Shown here one piece after another: positions 1 through 8,493 of a DNA stretch of 48,279 bases. The stretch comes from Mesorhizobium alhagi CCNWXJ12-2 (GTDB lineage Bacteria > Pseudomonadota > Alphaproteobacteria > Rhizobiales > Rhizobiaceae), in the NCBI RefSeq assembly GCF_000236565.1, contig NZ_AHAM01000254.1, positions 1 through 48,279 on the forward strand, written 5' to 3'. The notes under the pieces are model-generated. The model was not told the DNA's origin. It saw only the letters and a program-made list of their open reading frames with translations, and searched no databases. A program made the translations under genes and the position numbers. Position 1 is the stretch's first letter. Each line of letters opens with the position of its first letter.

Positions 1-128
1 TAGCATCTGTCGGAAGAAGTAGGAGTTGGAGCCCCACCGGGTCAGGCACAGCCGCAACGGAAGAGCTTCAGCCTCTCCTGTAGCTCACACGCAGATTTGT
101 AAGTTTTAGCCATGCTTGGAGTAGATAC

Positions 129-959
129 ATGCGAGGCGCCTTGCTGTTGTTCGTGCTTCTCTGGTTTTCGCCATTTGTCTTTGCTGCCGGTTTCGACTGT
201 CGAGAAGCTGGCACCCAAGAGGAGCGGCTTATTTGCTCGGATCCAATGTTGTCAGCGATCGATGGCGAAATGGGGTCCGCGTTCAAAGGGGTGGTGGCGA
301 GCGGCAATCAAGATTGGATCCTCCAGGATCAAAGGAGATGGCTCGCCGTTCGAGGGCGGTGCCTGACTGTGTTTACCGCAACGCAGGCTTCAGCCTGCCT
401 AAAAATAATGACCGAGGAGCGCAGGCGAACGCTAATTCGCCTCGCGCATGGCGATAGAGCCTTGGCAAGTGCCGACGAGCCTTCGACGGATTCCCTCATC
501 GGCGAACGCATCCGAGGACGATGCCATATGGATTATTGCTATTGGTTCAGTATTCATCGTCGCTCGCTCGTCGGCCGATCACCGCTTGGAGAAGCACTTT
601 ATAAGCTGGATAACAATCACTGGCAGTCGCATCATCCTGGCGCTTCTTACGACATCGCTGCACTATTGGAAGAAGAGCCAAGCGGCAGTTGGTATGCGTT
701 CTGCTCCCATAGAAATCCGAGGTTTCTTTTCCAATACGGGGACGGAGCATGGGCGGAGCATGAACTCTCTCCGAATGACGCGTCGGGTATTCATGGGTAT
801 AACATAACGTCTTACATATTCTATTATGCAGCTTGCCACGACATCGGCGTGGACGACCCGTATGTCGCCACTTTGTTGGCAAAGGAATTGGGTTACGATC
901 TCTCCGGCAAAGCCGTGAAGGAGGTTGATATAGGCAGTCCGGAGGATCTGATAAGGTAA
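129..959 (+). CDS. Secreted protein with N-terminal LprI-like (DUF1311) domain
   Basis: A 276-residue exported protein. Residues 1-20 are a hydrophobic signal peptide ending near an Ala, and the start is supported by a GGAG at 118-121. Residues 23-100 have the pattern of the lysozyme-inhibitor LprI/DUF1311 domain: FDC near the start, E-R-L-I-C-S-D-P, a central LD-like I-D-G-E, then Q-x-x-W-L-x-x-R-x-x-C. The four cysteines of this part probably form disulfides in the periplasm. The remaining 170 residues contain several Cys, Tyr and Trp (HMDYCYW, WYAFCSH) and match no domain I recognise; most LprI-like proteins end after the first domain. It stands alone, and a true lysozyme-inhibitor role is not shown by the sequence. 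Confidence 0.75.
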   Translation: MRGALLLFVLLWFSPFVFAAGFDCREAGTQEERLICSDPMLSAIDGEMGSAFKGVVASGNQDWILQDQRRWLAVRGRCLTVFTATQASACLKIMTEERRRTLIRLAHGDRALASADEPSTDSLIGERIRGRCHMDYCYWFSIHRRSLVGRSPLGEALYKLDNNHWQSHHPGASYDIAALLEEEPSGSWYAFCSHRNPRFLFQYGDGAWAEHELSPNDASGIHGYNITSYIFYYAACHDIGVDDPYVATLLAKELGYDLSGKAVKEVDIGSPEDLIR

Positions 960-1164
960 GATATCTACCAGCCGCCAGATATACGGAAATGGCCCCGAAG
1001 GCGTCGGAATTCGCTTCCGGCCAACCACTCGTCCGAATTGAAGAATACCCTTCTAAAATGCCCCGAATTTGTACAATCTTTGAGTAAGTCAACGCCACTG
1101 GCCCGTTTGCAGAAGGAATACCTCAAGCCGAGCGGTGCGGAGTACAATCGTAGAAGGATTTCAG

Positions 1165-1779
1165 ATGTTTCAGATCGGTTTCATCACCATTACATTGAGC
1201 CGGCTCGTCTCAGCCTTTTTCGTCGTCGCGATCATGGTGGCACCCGCAGCCGCGGAGGTGACCGACTATATCGGCGTGCCAGGCCCGATCGAATTCGCCG
1301 GTAAGTCCTACGAGCTCGCCTGGAGCTCGCAGCCTGCTGATCACTACGTCAAGCAGGAGTATGTTCCCTCCGGTCAAAACGTGGAAACCTATGCGCAAAT
1401 GCTGCTTGTCGAACTCGTGATCGGCAAGATCAAGGTCATGGACGCCGTGCGCAGCCAAGTCGACATGCTCAACAAGCGCAAAGGCAGCGATCCGCTCGTC
1501 AACATGTCAGTCATCGAAAATAAGGCGACCGGGGAAGCCCTGCTAGATTTCATCGTCAGTTCCAAGAATGCGAAGGGCGAGTATATCGTGGAATGGAACG
1601 CCTATCGCTACGCACCGTACAGCGATGCGTCCAACAAGGCCGGCGTTCTCCTTTATGCCACTAGCCACCGGGCTTACGGCACGGAAAATGCGAAGAGCTT
1701 TCTAGACGGTTTGAGGACATTGCGGCCGGATCAGATCAACATTCTCGCCGAGGCGCGCCTGCCCCTCTCGGTCAACTAG
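1165..1779 (+). CDS. Hypothetical exported protein
   Basis: A 204-residue protein of unrecognised family. I chose the ATG at 1165 over an in-frame ATG at 1135 because AGAAGGA lies about seven bases upstream and the product then opens directly with a signal-peptide-like segment (MFQIGFITITLSRLV followed by a hydrophobic run and AAAE). The mature part is mixed alpha/beta, rich in Lys, Tyr and Val, with no cysteine pair or catalytic motif. It is followed by about 200 bases without a convincing gene. Probably periplasmic; no function can be assigned. Confidence 0.7.
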   Translation: MFQIGFITITLSRLVSAFFVVAIMVAPAAAEVTDYIGVPGPIEFAGKSYELAWSSQPADHYVKQEYVPSGQNVETYAQMLLVELVIGKIKVMDAVRSQVDMLNKRKGSDPLVNMSVIENKATGEALLDFIVSSKNAKGEYIVEWNAYRYAPYSDASNKAGVLLYATSHRAYGTENAKSFLDGLRTLRPDQINILAEARLPLSVN

Positions 1780-1995
1780 CCGAAGACCGCGATCGAACTG
1801 AAACAGGCCGACAAGGAGCCAACAATCGCTGAAAGAAAGTTGAGTTGATAATCCCAAAAGGCGTGCCGCTTGGCAGCTACATGATGGGCCTCTTTGAGGA
1901 GGGCTGCGCCAAGCACCCCCGCCGACTGCCGTGAGGATCCGGTCCGCGAACATCCATCTTGCTCTAAAACGAGAGCGCACCCTGCCTGTGAGCCA
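1780..1995. other. Short intergenic stretch, no gene supported
   Basis: All frames are interrupted. A short read-through near 1850-1932 (roughly VPLGSYMMGLFEEGC, then stop) looks protein-like but has no start context and could be a decayed coding remnant. I see no hairpin with a T-run for the convergent genes on either side. Confidence 0.3.
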
Positions 1996-3018
1996 CTACC
2001 CTCGACAGGAAAGGCGCGTCGCGGCTACCTGCGCTCGTACGGCCAACCGGGTGACACTCAGTGCGTGACCATCCGGCATCGCCGTCGAGGTGCGGTTGCG
2101 CACGTCGGCGAGAAAGTTGCGGAAGTAGGTGAGCGGCTCGCCACTGGCGTCGATGTGGCGAGTGCCGGTGCGGTTGGAGATGAAAAGGTGGTCGGCGCCC
2201 TCGCGCCCGGCGACGTCGATATATTTGCGCAGTTCGATGTAGCCCTCGGTGCCGAGCAGAAACAGCCGGCCGTCGCCCCAGGCGCCGAGTCCGTCGGGCG
2301 TAAACCAGTCAACGCGGATGAAGCCGGACGCGCCGCCGCCGCGCAGCAGGATCTCACCGAAATCCTCGAAATCCGGCACGTCTGGCAATGCGTGGTTGGC
2401 GGTGGCGCTGGCGACGATCTCGGCATCGCGCGCGCCGGTGAAGAACAGGAACTGGTCGATCTGGTGCGAGGCGATGTCGGTGAGGATGCCGCCGAAGGCG
2501 TCGCGCTCGAAGAACCAGGCCGGGCGGATGGCGCGGTTCAGCCGGTGCGGGCCGAGGCCGACCGTCTGCACGACCTTGCCGATTTCGCCCGCTGCGACCA
2601 TGCGCACCGCCGCCTCGCAGGCGCGCACCACGAAACGCTCGGAGAAGCAGATCGAGAAGATACGCCCGGTCTCCCGCGCGACCGCCTCGATCTGCGCCAC
2701 CTGCTCGAGCATCGTCGCGCCCGGCTTGTCGACCATGACGTCCTTGTCGGCGCGCATGGCGCGGATGGCGATCGCCGGGCGATCGCGCGGAATGGCGGCG
2801 CTTACGACGATGTCGATCAACGGATCATCGAAGAGGCGTTCCCGTTCGACCGGCTGCAGCGCCGGAAAGCGCTCGCGGAAGCCGTCGAGTACGCGCGGAT
2901 CGCTCGTCTCGGGACAGTAGCCGGCGCATTCTGCCCCGGCCTCGATCAGTTCGCCGACCTGGTGGTAGATGTGGCGATGGTCAAGCCCGATTGCCGCAAA
3001 ACGCAGCGGGCGGCTCAT
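1996..3018 (-). CDS. Gfo/Idh/MocA family NAD(P)-dependent oxidoreductase (second copy)
   Basis: A 340-residue dehydrogenase of the Gfo/Idh/MocA family, which oxidise or reduce sugars and inositols with NAD(P). The N-terminal Rossmann fold starts at MSRPLRFAAIGLDHRH; the usual GxGxxG is replaced by G-L-D-H-R-H. The family EKP motif appears as V-D-K-P, and the C-terminal domain keeps an S-H-Q-I-D-Q catalytic-helix histidine. The start at 3018 gives a four-base ATGA overlap with the upstream dehydrogenase, so translation is probably coupled; a longer open frame upstream is shadow. It is last in the operon dctP-dctQM-idh-idh. The substrate is unknown, likely the TRAP-imported sugar acid or polyol or a product of the first dehydrogenase. 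Confidence 0.87.
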   Translation of the reverse strand: MSRPLRFAAIGLDHRHIYHQVGELIEAGAECAGYCPETSDPRVLDGFRERFPALQPVERERLFDDPLIDIVVSAAIPRDRPAIAIRAMRADKDVMVDKPGATMLEQVAQIEAVARETGRIFSICFSERFVVRACEAAVRMVAAGEIGKVVQTVGLGPHRLNRAIRPAWFFERDAFGGILTDIASHQIDQFLFFTGARDAEIVASATANHALPDVPDFEDFGEILLRGGGASGFIRVDWFTPDGLGAWGDGRLFLLGTEGYIELRKYIDVAGREGADHLFISNRTGTRHIDASGEPLTYFRNFLADVRNRTSTAMPDGHALSVTRLAVRAQVAATRLSCRG

Positions 3019-4052
3019 GCCTGCGCCCCGGCAACGCGGACAGAACCGCCAGACTTGCCGGCCTCGATCAACGCGTCGATCAGCCGGTGCACCTTGAGCG
3101 CCTCCTCGCCTGTGACCTTCGGCTCGCGCCCTGTGCGGATCGCTTCGACGAAGTCCGCCATCACCGCGCGGTGATAGTCGTGCGGGAACGCCATCGGGTC
3201 TGCTCCGGCGCCGCCGGCCGAGCGGTCCGGCTCGATCGCGATCTTTCGGCCATCCTGAAACTGCACCAGCAGTTCGGTGCCACGCAGCAGGGCCGTGCCC
3301 TTGTCGCACGTCAGCGCGATCTCCTCGAGAAAGCCGGGATAGGCGGCCGTCGTGGCGTCGATGGTGCCGAAGGCGCCGTTGGCGAAGCGCGCCGCGGCGC
3401 AGACCATGTCCTCGGTCTCCATGCTGTGGACAGGCGTCGTCGTCGCGAATCCCGTCACCTCGGCGATCGGTCCCGCCAGGCTCAGCATCAGGTCGAGCGT
3501 GTGGATGCCCTGCGAGATCAGCACGCCGCCGCCGTCCCGCGCGAACGAGCCGCGTCCCGGCTCGTCATAGTAGCTCTGCGGTCGCCAAAGGCGGATAACC
3601 GTCGAGCAACCGACGATCGCGCCGAGTTCGCCGGAAGCGAGAATCTCGGCCGCCTTCAGGCCCGCCGGCCGGAAGCGGTGCTGCAGCACGACGCCTAGCT
3701 TGACGCCGGCCTTGCGGCAGGCGGCGACGAGGTCCTCGGCGCGGGCCGTCGTGATGTCGAGCGGCTTTTCCATCAGCACGTGCTTGCCCGCCTCGGCGCA
3801 GCGGATCGCGATGTCGCGATGCGTGTTGGCGGGCGTGAAGACGGCGACCGCCTCGACGCTGTCGTCATTCAGGATCGTGTCGAGACTGTCGCAGAGCGGG
3901 AAGGGGAATTTTTCGCCGAAAGCGCGCCTCCGCTCCTCGCTCGGAGCGAAGGCGTGGACGACTTCGATTTCATCCGACAAATCCACCAGGCCGCGCGCAT
4001 GCGGCGTCACCGCCATGCCAAGGCCCACGATCGCGATACGTGTCTTCTTCAT
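3015..4052 (-). CDS. Gfo/Idh/MocA family NAD(P)-dependent oxidoreductase (first copy)
   Basis: A 345-residue cytoplasmic dehydrogenase of the family's usual length. The N-terminus IAIVGLGMAVTPHA is the Rossmann dinucleotide-binding loop; the canonical EKP motif occurs in HVLMEKPLD; the second domain carries G-G-G-V-L-I-S-Q-G-I-H-T-L-D, whose His is in the place of the catalytic acid/base in inositol dehydrogenase-like enzymes. It lies 44 bases after the fused TRAP permease gene and overlaps the next dehydrogenase by ATGA. Two different family members in tandem behind one transporter suggest two successive or reciprocal oxidoreductions, for example oxidation at one carbon and reduction at another. 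The substrate cannot be read from sequence. Confidence 0.9.
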   Translation of the reverse strand: MKKTRIAIVGLGMAVTPHARGLVDLSDEIEVVHAFAPSEERRRAFGEKFPFPLCDSLDTILNDDSVEAVAVFTPANTHRDIAIRCAEAGKHVLMEKPLDITTARAEDLVAACRKAGVKLGVVLQHRFRPAGLKAAEILASGELGAIVGCSTVIRLWRPQSYYDEPGRGSFARDGGGVLISQGIHTLDLMLSLAGPIAEVTGFATTTPVHSMETEDMVCAAARFANGAFGTIDATTAAYPGFLEEIALTCDKGTALLRGTELLVQFQDGRKIAIEPDRSAGGAGADPMAFPHDYHRAVMADFVEAIRTGREPKVTGEEALKVHRLIDALIEAGKSGGSVRVAGAQA

Positions 4053-4096
4053 GGGAGATGATCCTTATTCCGATACGATATGGGCAGGCATGCCCC

Positions 4097-5974
4097 TTAC
4101 GGACCGAGCCATGCCACCGGCAGTAGCGATAGCGCGGGTATGAAGCTGACCAGAAGGAGCACGCCGATTAACGCCAGCACGAACGGGATGATGGCCCGGA
4201 ACGTTTCGGTCTGGTTGGCGCCGCCGACACGGGCGGTGGTGAAGACCAGCACGCCGAGCGGCGGGGTGAGCGCTCCGATGACGAGGTTCATGACGATGAT
4301 GATGCCGAAATGCACCGGGTCTACCCCCGCTGCCATGACAAGCGGCACCAGAATCGGAACGAGGATGACGAGTGAGGCGATCATCTCCATGAACAGGCCG
4401 ACGACCAGCAGGAACAGGTTGATTGCCAGCATCAACAGCCAAGGCTGCTCCACCAGGGTGCTCAGCTCCTGGGCGATCTTCTGCGGCACCTGCTCGAACG
4501 CCAGCACCCAGGCGAAGGGGGCGGCCGTGGCGATGATGACGACGATCACGACGGTGTCGAACACCGATTCCCGGATCGCGGCGAGCAGGTTCGACGGTGT
4601 CAGCTTGCGATAGAGCAACGCCCCGCAGAGCAGCGCGTAGACGAAGGCGATGGCGCCGGCTTCCGTCGCCGTGAACACGCCGAAGCGAACGCCGCCGACG
4701 ATGACGACCGGGAGGATAAGCGCCGGGATAGCAAATCCAAGCGAGGACATCCGGTCGCGCAGCGACGCTTTCGGCATGTCGCCGCCATAGCCGCGGCTGC
4801 GCGACATCACGTAAACTACGATCATCAGCGTCGCCGCGACCATCAGGCCCGGCACGATGGTCGCCACGAACAGCGCGCCGACGGAGACCGAGGCAAGCGC
4901 GGCGTAGATGATGAGGCCGAGGCCGGGTGGAATAAGATTGGCGATCGTCGCCGAAGCGGCCGTCAGGGCCGCTCCGAACGGCCTGCCGTAGCCTCGCTTC
5001 GCCATCTCGGGAACCAGGAGCTTGGCGATGGTCGAGGCATCGGCCGTCGACGAGCCGGAGATGCCCGCCAGCATCGTATTGGTGACCACGTTGGCCTGGC
5101 CGAGCCCGCCGCGCATGTGGCCGACGAGTTGCATCGCCAGATCGACCAGGCGCGGCGTGATGCCGCCGGCGTTCATCACTGCGGCCGCAAGGATGAAGAA
5201 CGGGATCGCCAGCAGCGTGAACGAATTGAGCGACGCGGCCATGTTCTGCGAGATCGTGACCAGCAGGATATCGCGGAACGGCGCAAAGGCCGCGAAGGCG
5301 CCGATCGCCAAGGCGAATGCGACCGGCACGCCTACGACTATGGCGGCGATGCCGACGATCACCAGCACGATTGCGCTGCCGGCCTGGCCGTAGAGGCTCG
5401 CAGCGCCGAAGCGGATCGCAAGGTAGAGGAGAACGCCTCCGGCGAGGACGGTCAGGCCCCGGACGATCGTTCTGCCTGGCCGCGGCCAGGCGAGAAAGAA
5501 AAGATTGAGCGCACCGCCGACTGGCACGGCGAGGAAGAAATACCGCATCGGCCACTGCAAGGCCGGCGAGGCGGAGATGGTCCGGCTGGCATAGTCCCAG
5601 CCGTGCACGATGAGCATGATGCTTGCCGCCGCCATCACCACGCGATTGAAGAGGCCCAGCAGGTCCTGCCCCCGCGGCGGCAGCGCCCGTATGAGAACGT
5701 CGATGGAGATGTGGGCGTCGCGCCCGGTCGCGACGGCCATGCCGAGGAACACGGCCCAGCAGAACATCCACGTGGCGATTTCCTCCGGCCACGGCAGGCC
5801 GGCGCTGAATCCGTAGCGCAGCACCACCTGAAGGCAGGAGACGGAGACCGCCACGAGCATCAGCAGGACGCAGATCGTCTCCAGTATGCGGTCCACGACC
5901 AGTGGAAAGCCGGTCTGAACGGTGTCGGACACCGCCCCCGGAAGCGCGGCGTCCGTCTCGGCCTGAACTTCCAT
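4097..5974 (-). CDS. TRAP transporter permease, DctQ and DctM fused
   Basis: A 625-residue inner-membrane protein combining both membrane subunits of a tripartite ATP-independent periplasmic transporter. Residues 25-170 are the four-helix DctQ part (LQVVLRYGFSAGLPWPEEIATWMFCW is typical). After a short hydrophobic link, residues from about 195 onward are the DctM ion-coupled channel, with the motifs N-T-M-L-A-G-I-S-G-S-S-T-A-D, A-N-L-I-P-P-G-L and the late T-P-P-L-G. Fused QM permeases are a known minority arrangement, best studied in sialic acid TRAP systems. The gene starts 13 bases after the binding-protein stop, and imports the ligand of that protein, probably with sodium ions. Confidence 0.93.
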   Translation of the reverse strand: MEVQAETDAALPGAVSDTVQTGFPLVVDRILETICVLLMLVAVSVSCLQVVLRYGFSAGLPWPEEIATWMFCWAVFLGMAVATGRDAHISIDVLIRALPPRGQDLLGLFNRVVMAAASIMLIVHGWDYASRTISASPALQWPMRYFFLAVPVGGALNLFFLAWPRPGRTIVRGLTVLAGGVLLYLAIRFGAASLYGQAGSAIVLVIVGIAAIVVGVPVAFALAIGAFAAFAPFRDILLVTISQNMAASLNSFTLLAIPFFILAAAVMNAGGITPRLVDLAMQLVGHMRGGLGQANVVTNTMLAGISGSSTADASTIAKLLVPEMAKRGYGRPFGAALTAASATIANLIPPGLGLIIYAALASVSVGALFVATIVPGLMVAATLMIVVYVMSRSRGYGGDMPKASLRDRMSSLGFAIPALILPVVIVGGVRFGVFTATEAGAIAFVYALLCGALLYRKLTPSNLLAAIRESVFDTVVIVVIIATAAPFAWVLAFEQVPQKIAQELSTLVEQPWLLMLAINLFLLVVGLFMEMIASLVILVPILVPLVMAAGVDPVHFGIIIVMNLVIGALTPPLGVLVFTTARVGGANQTETFRAIIPFVLALIGVLLLVSFIPALSLLPVAWLGP

Positions 5975-5987
5975 GATCGCTTCGATC

Positions 5988-7013
5988 TCAGCCCAGTGCG
6001 CGGATCTGCTTGATCATCTCGGCCGTTTCCGGGCTCTTCGAGCCGAACTCGTCAAACAGCGGAGCGGTCAGTTCCTCCATTTTGGCCAGTTCCTCCTTCG
6101 ACAGCTCGTGCACCTCGACGCCGAGGGTCTTCAACTCCTCCAGCGTCTCCGACGCCTTGGAGCGATTGATCTGGCGCTGCTCGGCGAAGACTTCCTTGGC
6201 GGAATCGCGCACGAGAGCCTGCAGGTCTTCAGGCAGGCTGTCCAGCCAGGCGGCGTTGACGCGGACCGCCTTCGGCAGGAACCAGTGGCCGGTCAGGGTC
6301 AGGTGCTTCGCCTGCTCGTAGAATTTGAAGCCGACAATCGAAAAGACGTCGGAATCGATGGCGTCGATGATGCCAGTCGACAGCGCCGAATACTGCTCGG
6401 AATAAGGCAGCGGCGTCGGCGCAGCGCCGAGCAGCGTCCAGAAGTCGACCCAGATGCGTAGCTGCGGCACGCGGATTTTCAGGCCCTTGAGCCCGTCGAG
6501 CGAGGTGACTGCGTTCTTAGACAGGATGTGGCGGAAGCCGGTTTCGCCATAGGCGACGAACTCGACCCCGGTCTTTTCGCGGGCGATATCGGAGCATTTC
6601 TGGCCGAGCGGTCCCTGCAGCACGGCGTCGACATGTGCTTCGTTCTTGTAGATGAAGCCAGGTGCGCCGCCAAAAGCCGCGATCTCCGGCGCGATCGCCT
6701 CTTCCGAGTCGGGGCCGGCGGTTGTCGCCTGGATGGTGCCCATGCGGCTGCCCTCCAGAGCCTCCGCCAGGCCGCCGAGCTGCGCAGCGGGGAAATGCTG
6801 CGCGTCGATGCGGCCGCCGCTCTTCTCGTTCAGCACCGCTGCCCATTTGTCGAAGGCATTGGTGATCGGCGTACCGATGCCCTCGGTGTGGGCGATCTTG
6901 AAGACGAACTTGTCCTGCGCGAACGCGCGGCCGGCGATTGCCGGCATGGCGAGCGCCACTGCGCTAGCCTGTACGAATATTCGGCGGTTCAATGCGAATG
7001 TTCCGGATTTCAT
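5988..7013 (-). CDS. TRAP transporter substrate-binding protein (DctP family)
   Basis: A 341-residue periplasmic binding protein. I chose the start at 7013 (MKSGTFALNRR) because GGGAGG precedes it; a longer open frame to 7091 would run through the operator. Residues 9-35 form a signal with twin arginines (NRRIFVQAS) and a cleavage-like AFAQD, so Tat export is possible. The mature protein has the DctP fold marks: F-K-I-A-H-T-E, A-Q-L-G-G-L-A-E-A-L, and the Arg-containing G-L-K-I-R-V-P that in this family binds the ligand carboxylate. It is first in the operon, divergent from the GntR regulator. The ligand is therefore probably a carboxylate, but its identity is not visible. Confidence 0.92.
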   Translation of the reverse strand: MKSGTFALNRRIFVQASAVALAMPAIAGRAFAQDKFVFKIAHTEGIGTPITNAFDKWAAVLNEKSGGRIDAQHFPAAQLGGLAEALEGSRMGTIQATTAGPDSEEAIAPEIAAFGGAPGFIYKNEAHVDAVLQGPLGQKCSDIAREKTGVEFVAYGETGFRHILSKNAVTSLDGLKGLKIRVPQLRIWVDFWTLLGAAPTPLPYSEQYSALSTGIIDAIDSDVFSIVGFKFYEQAKHLTLTGHWFLPKAVRVNAAWLDSLPEDLQALVRDSAKEVFAEQRQINRSKASETLEELKTLGVEVHELSKEELAKMEELTAPLFDEFGSKSPETAEMIKQIRALG

Positions 7014-7063
7014 GTCGTTTCCTCCCGTTGAAGCTCTTATTCCGCGAGCGTGGCTATGCTTGC

Positions 7064-7085
7064 GGTATGGCACCATACCGGTATG
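7064..7085. promoter_or_regulatory. Overlapping palindromes, probable GntR operator
   Basis: Two perfect dyads share a half-site in the divergent region between the TRAP operon and the GntR gene. GGTATGG (7064-7070) and CCATACC (7073-7079) are separated by CA, and CATACCGGTATG (7074-7085) is itself a 12-base perfect palindrome. The A/T-rich GTAT/ATAC half-sites suit the FadR subfamily of GntR proteins. The position, 33 bases before the regulator start and about 50 before the dctP start, fits control of both promoters. Confidence 0.65.
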
Positions 7086-7117
7086 ATACAAGCTGCCGTA
7101 GCGATGACAACAGGTGA

Positions 7118-7840
7118 ATGTTGGACGTTTCTATTCGCCTGAGAGAGCCGATCGCGCCGCAACTCGTCGCGGCGCTGCGCCAGGGCATAGCCGAGATGCG
7201 GCTGCGGCCCGGCGAGGCGCTGTCTGAAAAGGATATCGCTGCCCGCTTCGGCGTTTCCCGCCAGCCGGTGCGCGAGGCCTTCATCAAGCTGTCGGAGGCG
7301 GGTCTGGTCGAGATCAGGCCGAGTCGCGGCACCTTCGTCATGAAGATTTCCGTGCGCGAGGTCGCCAATGCGCGCTTCGTGCGTGAGGCGATCGAGTGCG
7401 ACATCACCCGCAACGCCGCTCGCCTGGCGACGCCTGCGGCCGTGGCTGGGCTGCGCGCGCTGCTGGCGGCGCAGCGCGAGGCGGCGGCAAGCAACGAATA
7501 CTGGCGCTTCAACGATCACGACGAGGCGTTCCATCGTGCCATCGCAGACATCGTCCAGTGCGACTATGCCTGGAGGGTGGTCGAGAGCGCGCGCATCCAG
7601 ACCGATCGGGTGCGCTATCTGAGCCTCCCCGATGCCTCGCCAATGCCGCTGCTGATCGGCCAGCATGAAGCGATTGTCGACCGTCTCGAAGCAGGCGATG
7701 CCGACGGCGCCGAAGCGGCCATGCGCCGCCATCTGCGCGAGATCCTGATCGCGCTGCCGCAGATAGCCAGGGCCAATCCCGATCTCTTCTCCGACATCGA
7801 TCTGCCCGATCATACCGCCTGCCTGGTTCCGGTCGAGTGA
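7118..7840 (+). CDS. GntR family transcriptional regulator, FadR/FCD type
   Basis: A 240-residue regulator. Residues 10-75 form the winged helix-turn-helix with E-K-D-I-A-A-R-F-G-V-S-R-Q-P-V-R-E-A as recognition region. Residues 85-215 are the all-helical FCD ligand domain, including the Asp and His residues of its metal/ligand site (F-N-D-H-D-E-A-F-H and later Q-H-E-A-I). It is divergent from the TRAP and Gfo/Idh operon, so it probably senses the imported compound or a metabolite and represses the operon through the palindromes at 7064-7085. An AGGTGA sits just before the ATG. Confidence 0.9.
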   Translation: MLDVSIRLREPIAPQLVAALRQGIAEMRLRPGEALSEKDIAARFGVSRQPVREAFIKLSEAGLVEIRPSRGTFVMKISVREVANARFVREAIECDITRNAARLATPAAVAGLRALLAAQREAAASNEYWRFNDHDEAFHRAIADIVQCDYAWRVVESARIQTDRVRYLSLPDASPMPLLIGQHEAIVDRLEAGDADGAEAAMRRHLREILIALPQIARANPDLFSDIDLPDHTACLVPVE

Positions 7841-8123
7841 ACGGCCCGATATGCTACGCAGGCAGGGCAAAGAGATTGCCCTGTCGCGGGAAACGGACGC
7901 CGTCGCCGGCATTGGAGAGGAGCATGGCTCGTGGCTGACTCCGTCTTTGAATCCGATGCAATCGGGTTGCCGAGCGCCGATGCGCTTGCCGCATGGACGG
8001 TGTCGATGAACGCAACGATCATCCCCGTTAAGGCGCCCTGGCAGCTCGATCCGTAAGCGCCGAAGCGCCTACGGATCGGAATTTCAAGCGGCACGCACCA
8101 GACTTCGGCCCATAGCAACAAAT
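7841..8123. other. Intergenic region with one doubtful small ORF
   Basis: Between the GntR and ArsR genes no conserved protein is recognisable. A GTG-started frame at 7931-8056 (41 codons, GGAG upstream at about 7916-7922) could encode a small peptide containing SADALAAWTVSMNATI, but has no recognisable family. It is followed by the hairpin at 8048-8077. I see no tRNA or repeat family here. Confidence 0.35.
8048..8077. terminator. Strong hairpin after the doubtful small ORF
   Basis: GATCCGTAAGCGC (8048-8060) pairs with GCGCCTACGGATC (8065-8077) with a single mismatch around a CGAA tetraloop. There is only a short T-run (ATTT) after it, so it is either a weak terminator or a dispersed palindrome; the stem also overlaps the end of the small frame. 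Confidence 0.45.
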
Positions 8124-8151
8124 AGTGTTGACTAATCAATCAGTCTTCACT
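8124..8151. promoter_or_regulatory. Probable ArsR autoregulatory operator
   Basis: An imperfect dyad AGTGTTGACT (8124-8133), eight-base spacer, AGTCTTCACT (8142-8151), eight of ten positions paired, ends 12 bases before the ArsR ATG. It contains a -35-like TTGACT at 8128-8133. Small winged-helix repressors of this type normally bind such dyads over their own promoter. Confidence 0.5.
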
Positions 8152-8163
8152 AATGGTTTGGCC

Positions 8164-8493
8164 ATGAACGAAGCCGCTCCCATCAACGCCGTCATGCGCG
8201 CACTTGCCGACCCAACCCGGCGAGCCGTGTTCGAGAGGGTGGTGAGTTCCGACGAGATCACAGTCGTCGAGTTGACGCGGGGGAGCGGTGTGACGCAGGG
8301 CGCCATTTCTCAACACCTAAAGGCCTTGAAGCAGGCGGGTCTGGTCGCCGAGCGCCCGGAAGGCCGGAAAGTCTATTACCGCGCCGAGCCGGATGGCCTT
8401 GAGCCGCTGGTGGACTGGATGAGCCATTACGGCGTCTTCTGGCGCGAGCGCTTTGCAAATCTCAGAACATTGCTGAAGGAGATCGACCCATGA
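8164..8493 (+). CDS. ArsR family transcriptional regulator
   Basis: A 109-residue winged-helix repressor. The core reads A-L-A-D-P-T-R-R-A-V-F-E-R-V, then V-T-Q-G-A-I-S-Q-H-L-K-A-L as the recognition helix, then G-R-K-V-Y-Y-R in the wing. It lacks the ELCVCDL metal-binding motif of true arsenic or zinc sensors, so it belongs to the metal-independent group that is typically paired with SRPBCC proteins. I prefer ATG 8164 to an in-frame GTG at 8125 because the latter lies inside the operator dyad. It overlaps the next gene by ATGA. Confidence 0.88.
   Translation: MNEAAPINAVMRALADPTRRAVFERVVSSDEITVVELTRGSGVTQGAISQHLKALKQAGLVAERPEGRKVYYRAEPDGLEPLVDWMSHYGVFWRERFANLRTLLKEIDP

Noticed and set aside
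3019-3309. N-terminal extension of the second Gfo/Idh gene
   Set aside because: It overlaps the first dehydrogenase gene in another frame and is Arg-rich; the ATGA overlap at 3015-3018 gives the natural start.
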